From Dyadobacter sp. LHD-138 (GTDB taxonomy: Bacteria > Bacteroidota > Bacteroidia > Cytophagales > Spirosomataceae), in NCBI RefSeq assembly GCF_030929615.1, contig NZ_JAVFVU010000020.1:123526-187525 (forward strand): 64,000 bases of DNA, given 5' to 3'. Below, one piece after another: positions 36,162 through 44,932 of the stretch (position 1 is the stretch's first letter; each line of letters starts with the position of its first letter). The translations under genes and the position numbers were made by a program. The notes under the pieces were generated by a model. The model did no database searches. It was not told where the DNA came from and worked only from the letters and a program-made list of their open reading frames with translations.

Positions 36162-38921
36162 ATGGTTTATAGAATTTATTTATCCTTTGTTTTAGTTATC
36201 GCTGCTGCCTCGGGCCTGTTGGCAGGCATCCTTAAAGGCAGACTGCTGGAAGCAGAAAGCGGGGAACCCGCACTGGGCGTTGTGGTGATGCTTGATGGTA
36301 CAAACTTTCAGGACGTATCGGGATTGGACGGAACTTTCACGATCCGAAACGTTAATAAAGGAACTTACAAATTGATCGTCCGGCATATTTCCTATGCCGT
36401 GATTCAAAGAGAATTTACCATCGGCGATGATGAAATTGTGCAGCTGGATATGTCGCTGGAAACCGCGGAGGAACTTCGTTTGAAAGAGGTGTCGGTTATT
36501 GGAAAACGAGATGGTGCAGCTGAGCAAACGGCCAGATCGATGGAGCGTAATGCAAATCAGGTGATGAATATTGTGTCGGGGAAAACGATACAGATATCGC
36601 CGGACTTAACCGTCGCCAATGTGATTCAGCGTGTTTCGGGTGTGACATTGGAACGTAACAGTAATGGCGATGGTCAGCACGCCATTCTACGTGGGATGGA
36701 CAAAAGGTATAATTACACCCTGGTTAACGGTGTTAAAATTCCGAGTCCCGATAATAAATATCGTTATGTGCCGCTGGATATATTCCCATCGGATCTTTTG
36801 GATCGCCTGGAAGTGTATAAAGCCTTAACGCCAGCCATGGAAGGTGATGCCATTGGGGGCGCGATAAACATGGTCATGAAAGATGCGCCGGACCGGTTCA
36901 CTTTCTCTGCGAATATCTCGACGGGTTACAATGAGTTATTTATGCAGCGCGATTTCATGACGTATGACTACAAAAATATTCAGTCAAAATCACCCTACGA
37001 AAGAAACGGAAACCAGTACAGTGCTACGCAGGCCGATTTCTCGAAAGCCGCCGTTGATTATAGATCGAAATCACCCATGCCCAACCTGCTTGGAAGCCTT
37101 GCCATCGGGAACCGGTACTTTCATGATAAACTTGGTGTACTGCTGGCAGGAAGTTATCAGAATACCTATCGTGGCAGTAACAGCTTGTTCTTTGACTCAG
37201 AAACCGTCGATACCCTCAGTGGGGAAACGCTTACAAAAATGAGCGAGCGCCAGTATTCCGAGCAACAGACGCGCTATGGACTACATTCCAAACTGGATTA
37301 TAGAATCAACGGAAATCATAAAATCCAGTTTTACAATGCGTTTATGAACCTGACAAATGTCCAGGTGCGGGATGTGAAAACCACGCAGCTGACGATTGGC
37401 GGTTATGACCCTGTTCTGGGAAATGCCACGTTGGGATATTCAACCAGGTCCCGGCTGACCCGCCAGCAGATTTTTAACAGTACTTTGCAGGGGAAACATC
37501 AGCTTACAGAAAAGTTCAGTGCGCAATGGTCGGCGGTGTATTCAAAGGCTACGAATGAAGTGCCGGATAACATCACGGTTCCTTTACTTGGGGTTCGTCA
37601 GAATTTTGTCGAAAAAAGAACAACAGTCAGTGATGCGTCCAGAAGATGGGAACACAATACCGACCGCGACCTTTCGGCCTATCTGAATCTGACCTATGTA
37701 CAGAATTTAGATAACATGCGGCTTGAATACACAGCCGGTGGATTGTTTCGGGATAAAAACAGGACTAATTTTTACAATAATTACCAGCTGAGGCCAAGTG
37801 ACCCGTTTGCAGTTTATGGCAAGGATTTTACGGAATATTCTCAAATCCACTGGACAATACAAAACCCGCGCGGTGCCGTTGCCACCGCATTGAATTACGA
37901 TGCGACCGAACAGATAAAAGCTGGCTATGTTCAGGTTAAAACCGAGTTTCAATCTTTCGAAGTGCTTGGAGGGCTTCGTATAGAGTCTACCGATCAGGGG
38001 TATACCATGCGCTTTCCGGTGGGTGAGGACAGGCCGGATGGCAAGCAGGTGTATACCGATGTCTTACCAAGCCTTCATTTGAAATATAAAACCAGAGAAA
38101 ATGTTAATCTCAGGGCCTCTTATTTTCGATCGGTAAACAGGCCCGGATTCTTTGAAATTGTGCCCTATCGGATTATCAACGAAGAATATCAGGAGCGGGG
38201 AAATGCAGATCTGAAAAGAGCGATAGCCGATAATATCGATCTTCGGTATGAGCTTTTCCCGAAATCGTCGGAGCAATTGATGGTTGGTTTGTTTTACAAA
38301 CACATCAAAGATCCGATCGAATATACCCTTCAGCGCGACGCCATCCGTGGCCAGGATATTTACTATGCACCGGGAAATTTCGGAAATGCCAATAATTACG
38401 GACTGGAAGTTGATTATATCAAATACTTTAAAATGTTTGGGGTGAAGGCTAACTACACCTACACGCATTCGAAAATCACAACGCCTAAATCCAAACGGAT
38501 TAGAAATGAAAGCGGTGATCTGGAAACGATCAGCGTAGATCAGTCGCGACCACTTTATGGTCAGTCGGCGCACGTGGCAAATCTTTCTTTGTTGTACAAA
38601 AATCCTAAAAATGGTATTGACGGCCAGTTGGCAGGAGGCTACACGGGCGACAGAATCAATACAGTTTCACAGTTTCTTGACAATGATTTCTGGCAAAAAG
38701 GTTTTGTGCAGCTGGATGCATCCGTTGAAAAGACATTTGCAAGCGGACTGGGAATATTTTTAAAAGCTAATAATCTCCTTAACACGCCTATGGAGGTTTA
38801 CATGAAAACGGCCAGTCCGGCAAATGTTAACGTCCCTGAACAAACCAATTCGAAAAGAACTTTAATGCGCCGGGATTATTATCAACGGTCATATCTGGCA
38901 GGAGTCCGCTACAAATTCTAA
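36162..38921 (+). CDS. TonB-dependent receptor of a putative phytate/phosphate locus
   Basis: About 919 residues. Signal peptide (VYRIYLSFVLVIAAASGLLA), a carboxypeptidase-regulatory-like domain (KGRLLEAESGEPALGVVVML; LDGTFTIRNVNKGTYKLIV), plug domain (ANVIQRVSGVTLERNSNGDG; LTPAMEGDAIGGAINMVMKD) and a large barrel ending in YLAGVRYKF. The frame reaches back to TTG 36147, but that is part of the promoter-like TAACCTTG, so ATG 36162 is chosen. It is followed by a beta-helix lipoprotein and a phytase gene on the same strand, which suggests uptake of phytate, its products or phosphate esters. Confidence 0.92.
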   Translation: MVYRIYLSFVLVIAAASGLLAGILKGRLLEAESGEPALGVVVMLDGTNFQDVSGLDGTFTIRNVNKGTYKLIVRHISYAVIQREFTIGDDEIVQLDMSLETAEELRLKEVSVIGKRDGAAEQTARSMERNANQVMNIVSGKTIQISPDLTVANVIQRVSGVTLERNSNGDGQHAILRGMDKRYNYTLVNGVKIPSPDNKYRYVPLDIFPSDLLDRLEVYKALTPAMEGDAIGGAINMVMKDAPDRFTFSANISTGYNELFMQRDFMTYDYKNIQSKSPYERNGNQYSATQADFSKAAVDYRSKSPMPNLLGSLAIGNRYFHDKLGVLLAGSYQNTYRGSNSLFFDSETVDTLSGETLTKMSERQYSEQQTRYGLHSKLDYRINGNHKIQFYNAFMNLTNVQVRDVKTTQLTIGGYDPVLGNATLGYSTRSRLTRQQIFNSTLQGKHQLTEKFSAQWSAVYSKATNEVPDNITVPLLGVRQNFVEKRTTVSDASRRWEHNTDRDLSAYLNLTYVQNLDNMRLEYTAGGLFRDKNRTNFYNNYQLRPSDPFAVYGKDFTEYSQIHWTIQNPRGAVATALNYDATEQIKAGYVQVKTEFQSFEVLGGLRIESTDQGYTMRFPVGEDRPDGKQVYTDVLPSLHLKYKTRENVNLRASYFRSVNRPGFFEIVPYRIINEEYQERGNADLKRAIADNIDLRYELFPKSSEQLMVGLFYKHIKDPIEYTLQRDAIRGQDIYYAPGNFGNANNYGLEVDYIKYFKMFGVKANYTYTHSKITTPKSKRIRNESGDLETISVDQSRPLYGQSAHVANLSLLYKNPKNGIDGQLAGGYTGDRINTVSQFLDNDFWQKGFVQLDASVEKTFASGLGIFLKANNLLNTPMEVYMKTASPANVNVPEQTNSKRTLMRRDYYQRSYLAGVRYKF

Positions 38922-38949
38922 AATAATATTTACCAAAATCAATTTAAAA

Positions 38950-40224
38950 ATGTACGATCTGAAAATGAAAAATCTACTTGCATGTGCCGCTATGGGCGTG
39001 TTTTTGGTGACTGGCTGTTCAAGCGACAAAGATGAGCCGACCCCGGTTATTGAAACCCCCGTAATCAAGGAGGCTATTTCCGGTGATGTTTCCGGCGTGT
39101 GGACCAAGGGGGGGACGTATAAGATAACGGGCCATATCCAGATTCCGGCAGGAAAATCGCTGACGATTGAAGAAGGTGTAACGGTCCTTTTCAGCGACTC
39201 GGTTGTGAAACCGGAGGTGATCGTCAAGGGGAATCTGTACAGCCTGGGTACTACCGCAGCTCCAGTGAAATTTACTGTTCCGGATGCATGGAAAACGGCT
39301 AAAAATCAGTACGGTAACCTGTGGGGCGGACTTACTGCAGCCGCTTCGTCCAGCGAATTTGTTTTGAATAATACGGTTTTGGAATACGGCGGAGCGGTAA
39401 CAACCGAAGAATCTCCTTCGGTTAAAGCGAAACTTTATAAAGAGGCGGGATCTCACGTACCGGCTCTTTATTACGCCAACGCGGCAGGAAAACTGATTGT
39501 AACCAATAGCACGATCCGCAATTTTAACGAAGACGGTTTTTATATCGAAGGTGGACAGGTGATCATTGCCAATAATTTCTTTTACACGACAGGGGTTTCC
39601 GGCGGCGATGCCATCAATATAAAGTCGGGCGTGCAGGCTGATGTCGCTTTCAACGTGGTTTACAGCCCGAACACCAATGCGCTTAAATTATCAAACACAG
39701 GAGACCGCACGCCTCAGGCTTACGTAGTAGGGTATAACAACACGATCATCAATGCGGGTTGGAGAAGGCCGACGACGAAAGGCGGCTCGATTTGGCTTGA
39801 AAAAGGGGTTCGTGTTGATTTGTACAACAACCTTTTGGCAAATGACCGTTATGGGATTAAAAGAGATAAGGGGAATCCGGAGGATGCGCGTTCGGTGATC
39901 AGTAGCACTTTTTATTATGGCCAGAACCAAACCACCACCGACCAGTTTCAGCCAACCGAGGAAATTGTGAAAGGCGTGAATGATGTTATTTCTGCAAAGG
40001 CGGCCGAAAATGATCCGAAGTTTGTAAATTATCCGTTGACTACCGACATGCAGAATGCGACTTTCAACAGCGCCTGGGACTTCCATTTACAGACCGGTTC
40101 ACCAGCCATTGGAAAGGGCAAAACGGATTTTACAAGATTATTTGCCAACGGTCTTCTGGTCAATGGTGTTACGTATAAATCGCCTGCTCCGACCAGCTAC
40201 ATCGGCGCATTTGGTACAAAATAA
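38950..40224 (+). CDS. Right-handed beta-helix lipoprotein
   Basis: 424 residues with a lipobox (FLVTGCSS), so lipid-anchored. The mature part begins with the beta-helix cap GTYKITGHIQIPAGKSLTIE and then stacks short strands with Asn/Gly turns (GNLYSLGTTAAPVKFTVPDA; IRNFNEDGFYIEGGQVIIAN). Such proteins often bind or modify polymers. Here it lies 28 bases after the TonB receptor gene and before the phytase, so it may serve as surface partner of the receptor (inference). An in-frame ATG at 38965 is an equally good start. Confidence 0.8.
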   Translation: MYDLKMKNLLACAAMGVFLVTGCSSDKDEPTPVIETPVIKEAISGDVSGVWTKGGTYKITGHIQIPAGKSLTIEEGVTVLFSDSVVKPEVIVKGNLYSLGTTAAPVKFTVPDAWKTAKNQYGNLWGGLTAAASSSEFVLNNTVLEYGGAVTTEESPSVKAKLYKEAGSHVPALYYANAAGKLIVTNSTIRNFNEDGFYIEGGQVIIANNFFYTTGVSGGDAINIKSGVQADVAFNVVYSPNTNALKLSNTGDRTPQAYVVGYNNTIINAGWRRPTTKGGSIWLEKGVRVDLYNNLLANDRYGIKRDKGNPEDARSVISSTFYYGQNQTTTDQFQPTEEIVKGVNDVISAKAAENDPKFVNYPLTTDMQNATFNSAWDFHLQTGSPAIGKGKTDFTRLFANGLLVNGVTYKSPAPTSYIGAFGTK

Positions 40225-40232
40225 TAATTTCG

Positions 40233-40270
40233 ACTCCCGGAAGCGATGTATATTACCGGGAGTTTTATTT
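40233..40270 (+). terminator. Terminator between lipoprotein and phytase genes
   Basis: ACTCCCGG pairs with CCGGGAGT and is followed by TTTATTTTT. Phytase expression then depends on read-through or on its own promoter in the 24 bases behind it. Confidence 0.8.
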
Positions 40271-40293
40271 TTAGCTATTTTTAATATATTGCT

Positions 40294-41385
40294 GTGAAAC
40301 AACTGATTAGCTCATTAAGTGCTTTGAGTATTTTATTTTTATCCTGTCAGGATAAAAAGCAAGTTGCTGAATCTGCCGGTAAAGATTCGGTTCAGGTTAT
40401 AAAACCTTTGTTTATTTCGGATACCGTCGCGCATGATACCGATGATCCTGCCGTTTGGATCAACCCGCAAAACCCGGCTTTAAGCCTGATTATTGGTACA
40501 GATAAAGATCAGGATGGTGGTCTTTACGTTTTTGACCTGAAAGGAAAATCTCAGCAGGAGAAGATGGTCCGTGGATTGAAGCGGCCAAATAATGTCGACA
40601 TAGAATATGGGTTGACACTCAACGGAAAGGCGACGGATATTGCCGTTGTTTCGGAGCGCTTTACACATAAGCTTCGGATTTTTTCCTTGCCTGATATGAA
40701 ACCCGTTGATGGAGGCGGCATCGAAATATTTCTGGGAGAAACCGGAGAAGGTACCCGCGATTTGATGGGGATCGGGCTTTACAAAAGTAAAGACGGGAAA
40801 ATTTTTGCGATTGCAGGTAGGAAAACCGGACCCGTTGACGGCACTTATCTATGGCAGTATTTGCTTGAAGATAACGGTTCAGGCCAGGTGAAAGCAACGT
40901 TGGTACGGAAATTCGGCACATACAGCGGATTGAAGGAAATTGAGTCTATCGCGGTAGATGATGCCTCGGGGTATGTCTACTATTCCGATGAAGGCAAAGG
41001 CGTAAGGAAGTATTATGCCGATCCTGAAAAAGGAAATAAGGAACTGGCGCTGTTTGCCACAACCGGCTTTACGGAAGATCATGAGGGTATTTCGATCTAC
41101 AAGCTGACGGACAGTACCGGTTATATTCTTGTTTCGGATCAGGGAGCTAATCAATTCCAGATTTTCAGTCGGGAAGGGGATGCTAAAAACCCGCATAATC
41201 ATTCGTTGCTAAATACGGTGAAGGTATTGGCAAACCACAGCGACGGATCGGAAATGGTATCAGTACCATTGAATTCAGATTTTAAAAACGGTCTTTTTGT
41301 GGCCATGAGCGATGATAAAACCTTTCATTTGTACCGTTGGGAAGATATTGCGGGAGCCAAGCTAAAAAAAATTGACAAGAAATAA
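40294..41385 (+). CDS. Beta-propeller phytase (3-phytase), lipoprotein
   Basis: 363 residues, GTG start, signal peptide with lipobox ILFLSC, so outside the cytoplasm. It removes phosphate from myo-inositol hexakisphosphate with Ca2+ at the propeller face. Family landmarks are DDPAVWINPQNPALSLIIGT, TDKDQDGGLYVFDLKGK, RPNNVDIEYG and YYSDEGKGVRKYYADPEKGN. The length matches BPP phytases. Together with the preceding receptor and lipoprotein it forms a phosphorus-scavenging unit. Confidence 0.93.
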   Translation: MKQLISSLSALSILFLSCQDKKQVAESAGKDSVQVIKPLFISDTVAHDTDDPAVWINPQNPALSLIIGTDKDQDGGLYVFDLKGKSQQEKMVRGLKRPNNVDIEYGLTLNGKATDIAVVSERFTHKLRIFSLPDMKPVDGGGIEIFLGETGEGTRDLMGIGLYKSKDGKIFAIAGRKTGPVDGTYLWQYLLEDNGSGQVKATLVRKFGTYSGLKEIESIAVDDASGYVYYSDEGKGVRKYYADPEKGNKELALFATTGFTEDHEGISIYKLTDSTGYILVSDQGANQFQIFSREGDAKNPHNHSLLNTVKVLANHSDGSEMVSVPLNSDFKNGLFVAMSDDKTFHLYRWEDIAGAKLKKIDKK

Positions 41386-41472
41386 ACAGTTTCTGAATCA
41401 CGTTATATCAGGAGCTGGTTGGTGATAAATGTTAACGTATTTGTATATACGTATTCGTCTTGACCTAATACT

Positions 41473-41509
41473 TATTTATCCAGAAATGTACTGCATTGCT
41501 GGATAAATA
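41473..41509. terminator. Inverted repeat between convergent genes
   Basis: TATTTATCCAG pairs exactly with CTGGATAAATA around a 15-base loop, between the phytase gene (+) and the receiver-like gene (-). A weak bidirectional terminator is the simplest reading. Confidence 0.5.
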
Positions 41510-41537
41510 CTTTAGATACATTCCGTCACCAATCGTG

Positions 41538-42005
41538 TCAGTTTTCTATCACGCGCAGACTTATCACAGGAAAATCAGCGTTGATTTCTCTGGTGGGTGT
41601 GGACGAAAGAACAACCGGGTCATCAAACAGCCTTTTTACTTCCTGCTGGATATCCTGCCAGCAGGACACTTTTTTAATATAACGACCTTTGGTTTGCCTG
41701 CAGTCGATTCCCTGTTTGAAAAGCCAGTCGTTTGTTTCGTAAGAGAAAATCAGAATGGGAAGTTCCGGTTTATTCTGGATTACATATTTGATGAAGGAGA
41801 TCATGTGATCTTCCTGTTTATTCACCGAAACGATAAACAGGTCATAGCTGTCCTTTTGTTCTTTTGCCAGGAAAAGAGATTTCTGAAAAACCTTACTGAT
41901 GCTCTCAGCAGTCTCAATCTTAATGTTTTTGTTCTCTCTTTCCAGTCGATTAGAAATTCCTATTTTAAAAATGGAATCACTTTCTAAAATTAAAAGATTA
42001 TACAT
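41538..42005 (-). CDS. Receiver-like protein lacking the phospho-acceptor Asp
   Basis: 155 residues that follow the plan of a response-regulator receiver domain. There is a first strand with acidic pocket (NLLILESDSIFKIGISNRL), a third strand where the phosphorylated Asp is expected but where Ser stands (YDLFIVSVN), ILIFSYE at strand 4, and a conserved-type Lys in GRYIKKV. No output domain follows. It may be a pseudo-receiver that works without phosphorylation or a protein-interaction module. The opposite-strand frame is Phe-rich and looks like a shadow. Confidence 0.6.
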   Translation of the reverse strand: MYNLLILESDSIFKIGISNRLERENKNIKIETAESISKVFQKSLFLAKEQKDSYDLFIVSVNKQEDHMISFIKYVIQNKPELPILIFSYETNDWLFKQGIDCRQTKGRYIKKVSCWQDIQQEVKRLFDDPVVLSSTPTREINADFPVISLRVIEN

Positions 42006-42535
42006 AACAAAATTAAAAGGGTTGAGGAAAGTCTTAATGGGTTATTTAACAAAAATTGTTCCGTGCAAACCGGATTATGATGAATGGATCTGGCTGAAAT
42101 TAAGCCTTACGTTTCTCTCAGGGGTGTTTTGGTGTGTTAAGTGCTTCGTTACCATATCGGATTATAGTTGCGTTGTTACTTAAAAATCCTGCAAAAAGAT
42201 GTACCACTGGCGGCATTTTTAAGTATGCGAATGTCACGATTCATTTTGCAGGTTGAATTTAGGTAACTAATTTGGATAAATCGGTTTTTGTCCCCTTGAT
42301 TTTACCCTTTTGTCGAAATATTTTCATAAAAGTATGGTTAAAGGATGCCAGAAATAGAAATTATTTTGAGTCGGCCCAGTGCGTTTTCAAGGATTTAAAT
42401 CATTACAGTTATGACTTCCGAAAGCTAATCTGATAAACTTTAATACTCGCTGGTTTTCTTGTATTTTGGTGATATGTTTATGAAAACAAAAGGCGTTCTT
42501 TCAAATATCATTGACATCTTGTAAAACCACATTGC
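42006..42535. other. 530-base region without a supported gene
   Basis: AT-rich, upstream of both the receiver-like gene (-) and the carbonic-anhydrase-like gene (+). A frame of 47 codons from ATG 42040 (starting MGYLTKIVPCKPDYDEW) exists but has no recognisable family. No repeats or RNA genes are seen. Confidence 0.4.
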
Positions 42536-43096
42536 ATGGCACATCTGGACTATCCGCCCGTTGACGATTACCGGATACCTGGTACAAATGTATTCGTAAT
42601 CAGTTGTATTGATCTGAGACTAGCCGATAACCTGCTGGAATTTCTACACCATGATAATCTTGCAAATCGTTACGACCATTTTGCATTGGCGGGAGCCGCA
42701 TTGAGTTATCATGCCGGCGGCGTTCATTATGACCTTTTTCATCATCATGTTTTGGAGCATTATGACAATTTTGAGCATTGGAAGAGGTCTTTGGATGATC
42801 ACCTGCAAATTGCTGTCGACCTGCATGATATCCGTGACGTTTACATTGTGGAACATGAGGATTGCGGTGCTTATAAGGAATTCCTGAAAGACGGGAAATT
42901 CACGAACTGGGAAGCTGAAATATCGTGCCACAAGAAGTTTGCCACTGCGCTTGCGGAAGATTTGCACCATAAAGTTTATCACGAAAAGAAGTCGGGTAGG
43001 GAGCAAGAAACGTATTTCCTTAACGTGCATTGCTTCATCATTGATTTGAGAGGTAACGTAAAATTGTTGTCCTCGCCGCCGGAACAGTTGTTGTGA
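42536..43096 (+). CDS. Beta-carbonic-anhydrase-like protein
   Basis: 186 residues. The zinc-site pattern of beta-carbonic anhydrases is present: C-x-D-x-R in ISCIDLRLAD and H-x2-C-G in VEHEDCGAY, with a Gly/Ala-rich strand (FALAGAALSYH) between. The chain is shorter than classical enzymes and has a His-rich middle (GGVHYDLFHHHVLEHYDNFE). It may hydrate CO2, or be a carbonic-anhydrase-fold protein with another job. No signal peptide. Confidence 0.75.
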   Translation: MAHLDYPPVDDYRIPGTNVFVISCIDLRLADNLLEFLHHDNLANRYDHFALAGAALSYHAGGVHYDLFHHHVLEHYDNFEHWKRSLDDHLQIAVDLHDIRDVYIVEHEDCGAYKEFLKDGKFTNWEAEISCHKKFATALAEDLHHKVYHEKKSGREQETYFLNVHCFIIDLRGNVKLLSSPPEQLL

Positions 43097-43147
43097 AAAT
43101 GTGGCACTGTTTTTGTATTGTTTACCGTCTAATCAATTCTTTGATAT

Positions 43148-43309
43148 ATGAAACAGCCACAAACATCGAGCCCGAAACCAATGGTCAGGGTAGAAAACAA
43201 GGACAATCTGGATAGTCGCCATAAGGAAGAAGAACTGGTGAAGAAAAATCATATGACGACTAATACCAAGGAGCGACGTAGCGAGGGAAAAAGTCGTAGC
43301 CCAAAATAA
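43148..43309 (+). CDS. Small basic hydrophilic protein (53 residues)
   Basis: A short frame starting MKQPQTSSPKPMVRVENKDN and ending in a Lys/Arg/Ser-rich tail (ERRSEGKSRSPK). It is predicted to be disordered. It lies 51 bases after the carbonic-anhydrase-like gene and just before a strong terminator, so it is transcribed if that gene is. No known family, but codon use and position make it plausible. Confidence 0.5.
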   Translation: MKQPQTSSPKPMVRVENKDNLDSRHKEEELVKKNHMTTNTKERRSEGKSRSPK

Positions 43310-43330
43310 GCCGAACCCGGAACCAAATAA

Positions 43331-43387
43331 ACAAGGTGTCCTGATGTACCGTCGAACTCCGAGGGTACATCAGGACACCTTGTTTTG
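43331..43387 (+). terminator. Terminator with 20-bp perfect stem
   Basis: ACAAGGTGTCCTGATGTACC pairs exactly with its complement at 43365-43384 and is followed by TTTT. Confidence 0.88.
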
Positions 43388-43676
43388 AGAGAATGAGATT
43401 GGCTGAAAACAAGATATTGATAATGATAGGACTGGATATTTTGTTAAATACAAGAATTTTGATTTGCGTTTAACTTTCATAAAATCAGTTTTTTACATGT
43501 AGGCTGTCCTTGTTTTTCTCTGAACAACGAAACGAGTTGTGGTAAAACGATGTTAGACGAAAGAAAGAATTCGCGTGAATTGTTCTTGTACTTTTCCGTT
43601 TGTTCGGTTTATTGTTTTAATAGGGGAGCTGAGATTTTAATTTTTGCGGCTCTCGAAATTTAGTATTAGTATTTTC
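43388..43676. other. Promoter region of the MFS gene
   Basis: About 290 AT-rich bases. TTAATTTTTG at 43637-43646 resembles the -7 element, 30 bases before the ATG at 43677. No other element is seen. Confidence 0.45.
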
Positions 43677-44891
43677 ATGTTGAGCCAAATTTCACAGCCA
43701 AAACCAATTAAGGAACGCCACCAGGGCATAGCAAATATTCTGGCTTTTGCCTTGATACCACTTTCAGGTTTTGCTACTGATATTTACCTTCCTTCGCTGC
43801 CGTCGATGGCCGGGTCCTTGCAGGTAAGCGATATACAGGTACAGCTTACACTAACGCTTTTTTTGATCAGCTACGGCGTAACGCAGCTATTTATTGGCAG
43901 TTTGCTGGATAGTTTCGGGCGCTATAAAATCGGGCTTTCCGGATTGATCATCTTTGCGATCGCCAGTATTGTTATTGCCAACACGCATAGTATTTACCTT
44001 ATTTATCTGATGCGGATTGTGCACGGCATTACGGTGGGAGCCATTGTCGTGTCCAAAAGAGCTTACTTTATTGATCTTTTCTCGGGCGAAAAACTGAAAC
44101 ATTATCTGAGCCTTTTTTCAATCATCTGGTCGACGGGGCCTATTGTGGCGCCATTTCTCGGAGGTTATTTGCAGAGCGCTTTGGGTTGGGAATCCAATTT
44201 TTATTTCCTTGCCTTGTTTGCCGCGATCATGGCTGTTCTGGAGTTTATTTACAGCGGCGAAACATTGCGGCATTTTTCGGAGTTTAACATCAGAAAAATA
44301 GCCAGAGTATACACCGATATGCTTACCACCGTAAGTTTTACACTAGGACTCGCCATGATCGGCCTTGCGTACAGCATGGTGATGATTTATAACATGACAG
44401 GGCCTTTTATCATTGAACACGCGTTACATTTATCTCCGATCATCTCCGGTTATGGATCTTTGATTTTGGGGTTTGCGTGGCTTGTAGGTGGATTTTTAGG
44501 TAAAGCCACCATCAATCGTCCGTTTTTCAAGCGAATGGTATTTAATCTTTTGGCTCAGGTTGCCTTTGTGGTGGTGATGATCATCAGTATTCAATATGTT
44601 TCAGGATTGTATTCGATGGTATTCTTTGCCTTTATCATTCATGTCGGTGCCGGGTTTACCTTTAACAACTTTTTTACCTACTGTCTGAGCAAATTTCCCA
44701 AAAACGCAGGCATCGCCAGCGGACTTAGCGGCGGCGTTAATTACGTAATCGTATCTTTTTTAAGTTATGGGATTGTTTACCTGCTTCCGGCAAAGGATGA
44801 ATACAACCTGAGTTTCAGTTATGCGATACTAATTCTGGCCTCAGTAATGGTGATGCTGGTGTTGAAGCTGAAAAAGGAAACGTTTGCCTGA
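43677..44891 (+). CDS. Bcr/CflA-type MFS multidrug exporter
   Basis: About 404 residues with twelve membrane helices. The N-terminal signature LSGFATDIYLPSLPSMAGSL and the loop DSFGRYKIGLSG, followed by RIVHGITVGAIVVSKRAYFI, are typical of the Bcr/CflA subgroup of proton-driven drug or metabolite exporters. A longer frame begins at TTG 43644, but that codon is part of the promoter-like TAATTTTTG, so ATG 43677 is used. Single gene. Confidence 0.88.
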   Translation: MLSQISQPKPIKERHQGIANILAFALIPLSGFATDIYLPSLPSMAGSLQVSDIQVQLTLTLFLISYGVTQLFIGSLLDSFGRYKIGLSGLIIFAIASIVIANTHSIYLIYLMRIVHGITVGAIVVSKRAYFIDLFSGEKLKHYLSLFSIIWSTGPIVAPFLGGYLQSALGWESNFYFLALFAAIMAVLEFIYSGETLRHFSEFNIRKIARVYTDMLTTVSFTLGLAMIGLAYSMVMIYNMTGPFIIEHALHLSPIISGYGSLILGFAWLVGGFLGKATINRPFFKRMVFNLLAQVAFVVVMIISIQYVSGLYSMVFFAFIIHVGAGFTFNNFFTYCLSKFPKNAGIASGLSGGVNYVIVSFLSYGIVYLLPAKDEYNLSFSYAILILASVMVMLVLKLKKETFA

Positions 44892-44932
44892 TAAGGGAAG
44901 AAGGTCAAAGTGTAAATCGTTAAATCGACTTT

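Noticed and set aside
41496..41987. Plus-strand frame of 163 codons
   Set aside because: Antisense to the receiver-like gene and full of Phe without domain features; the minus-strand reading has a clear fold pattern.
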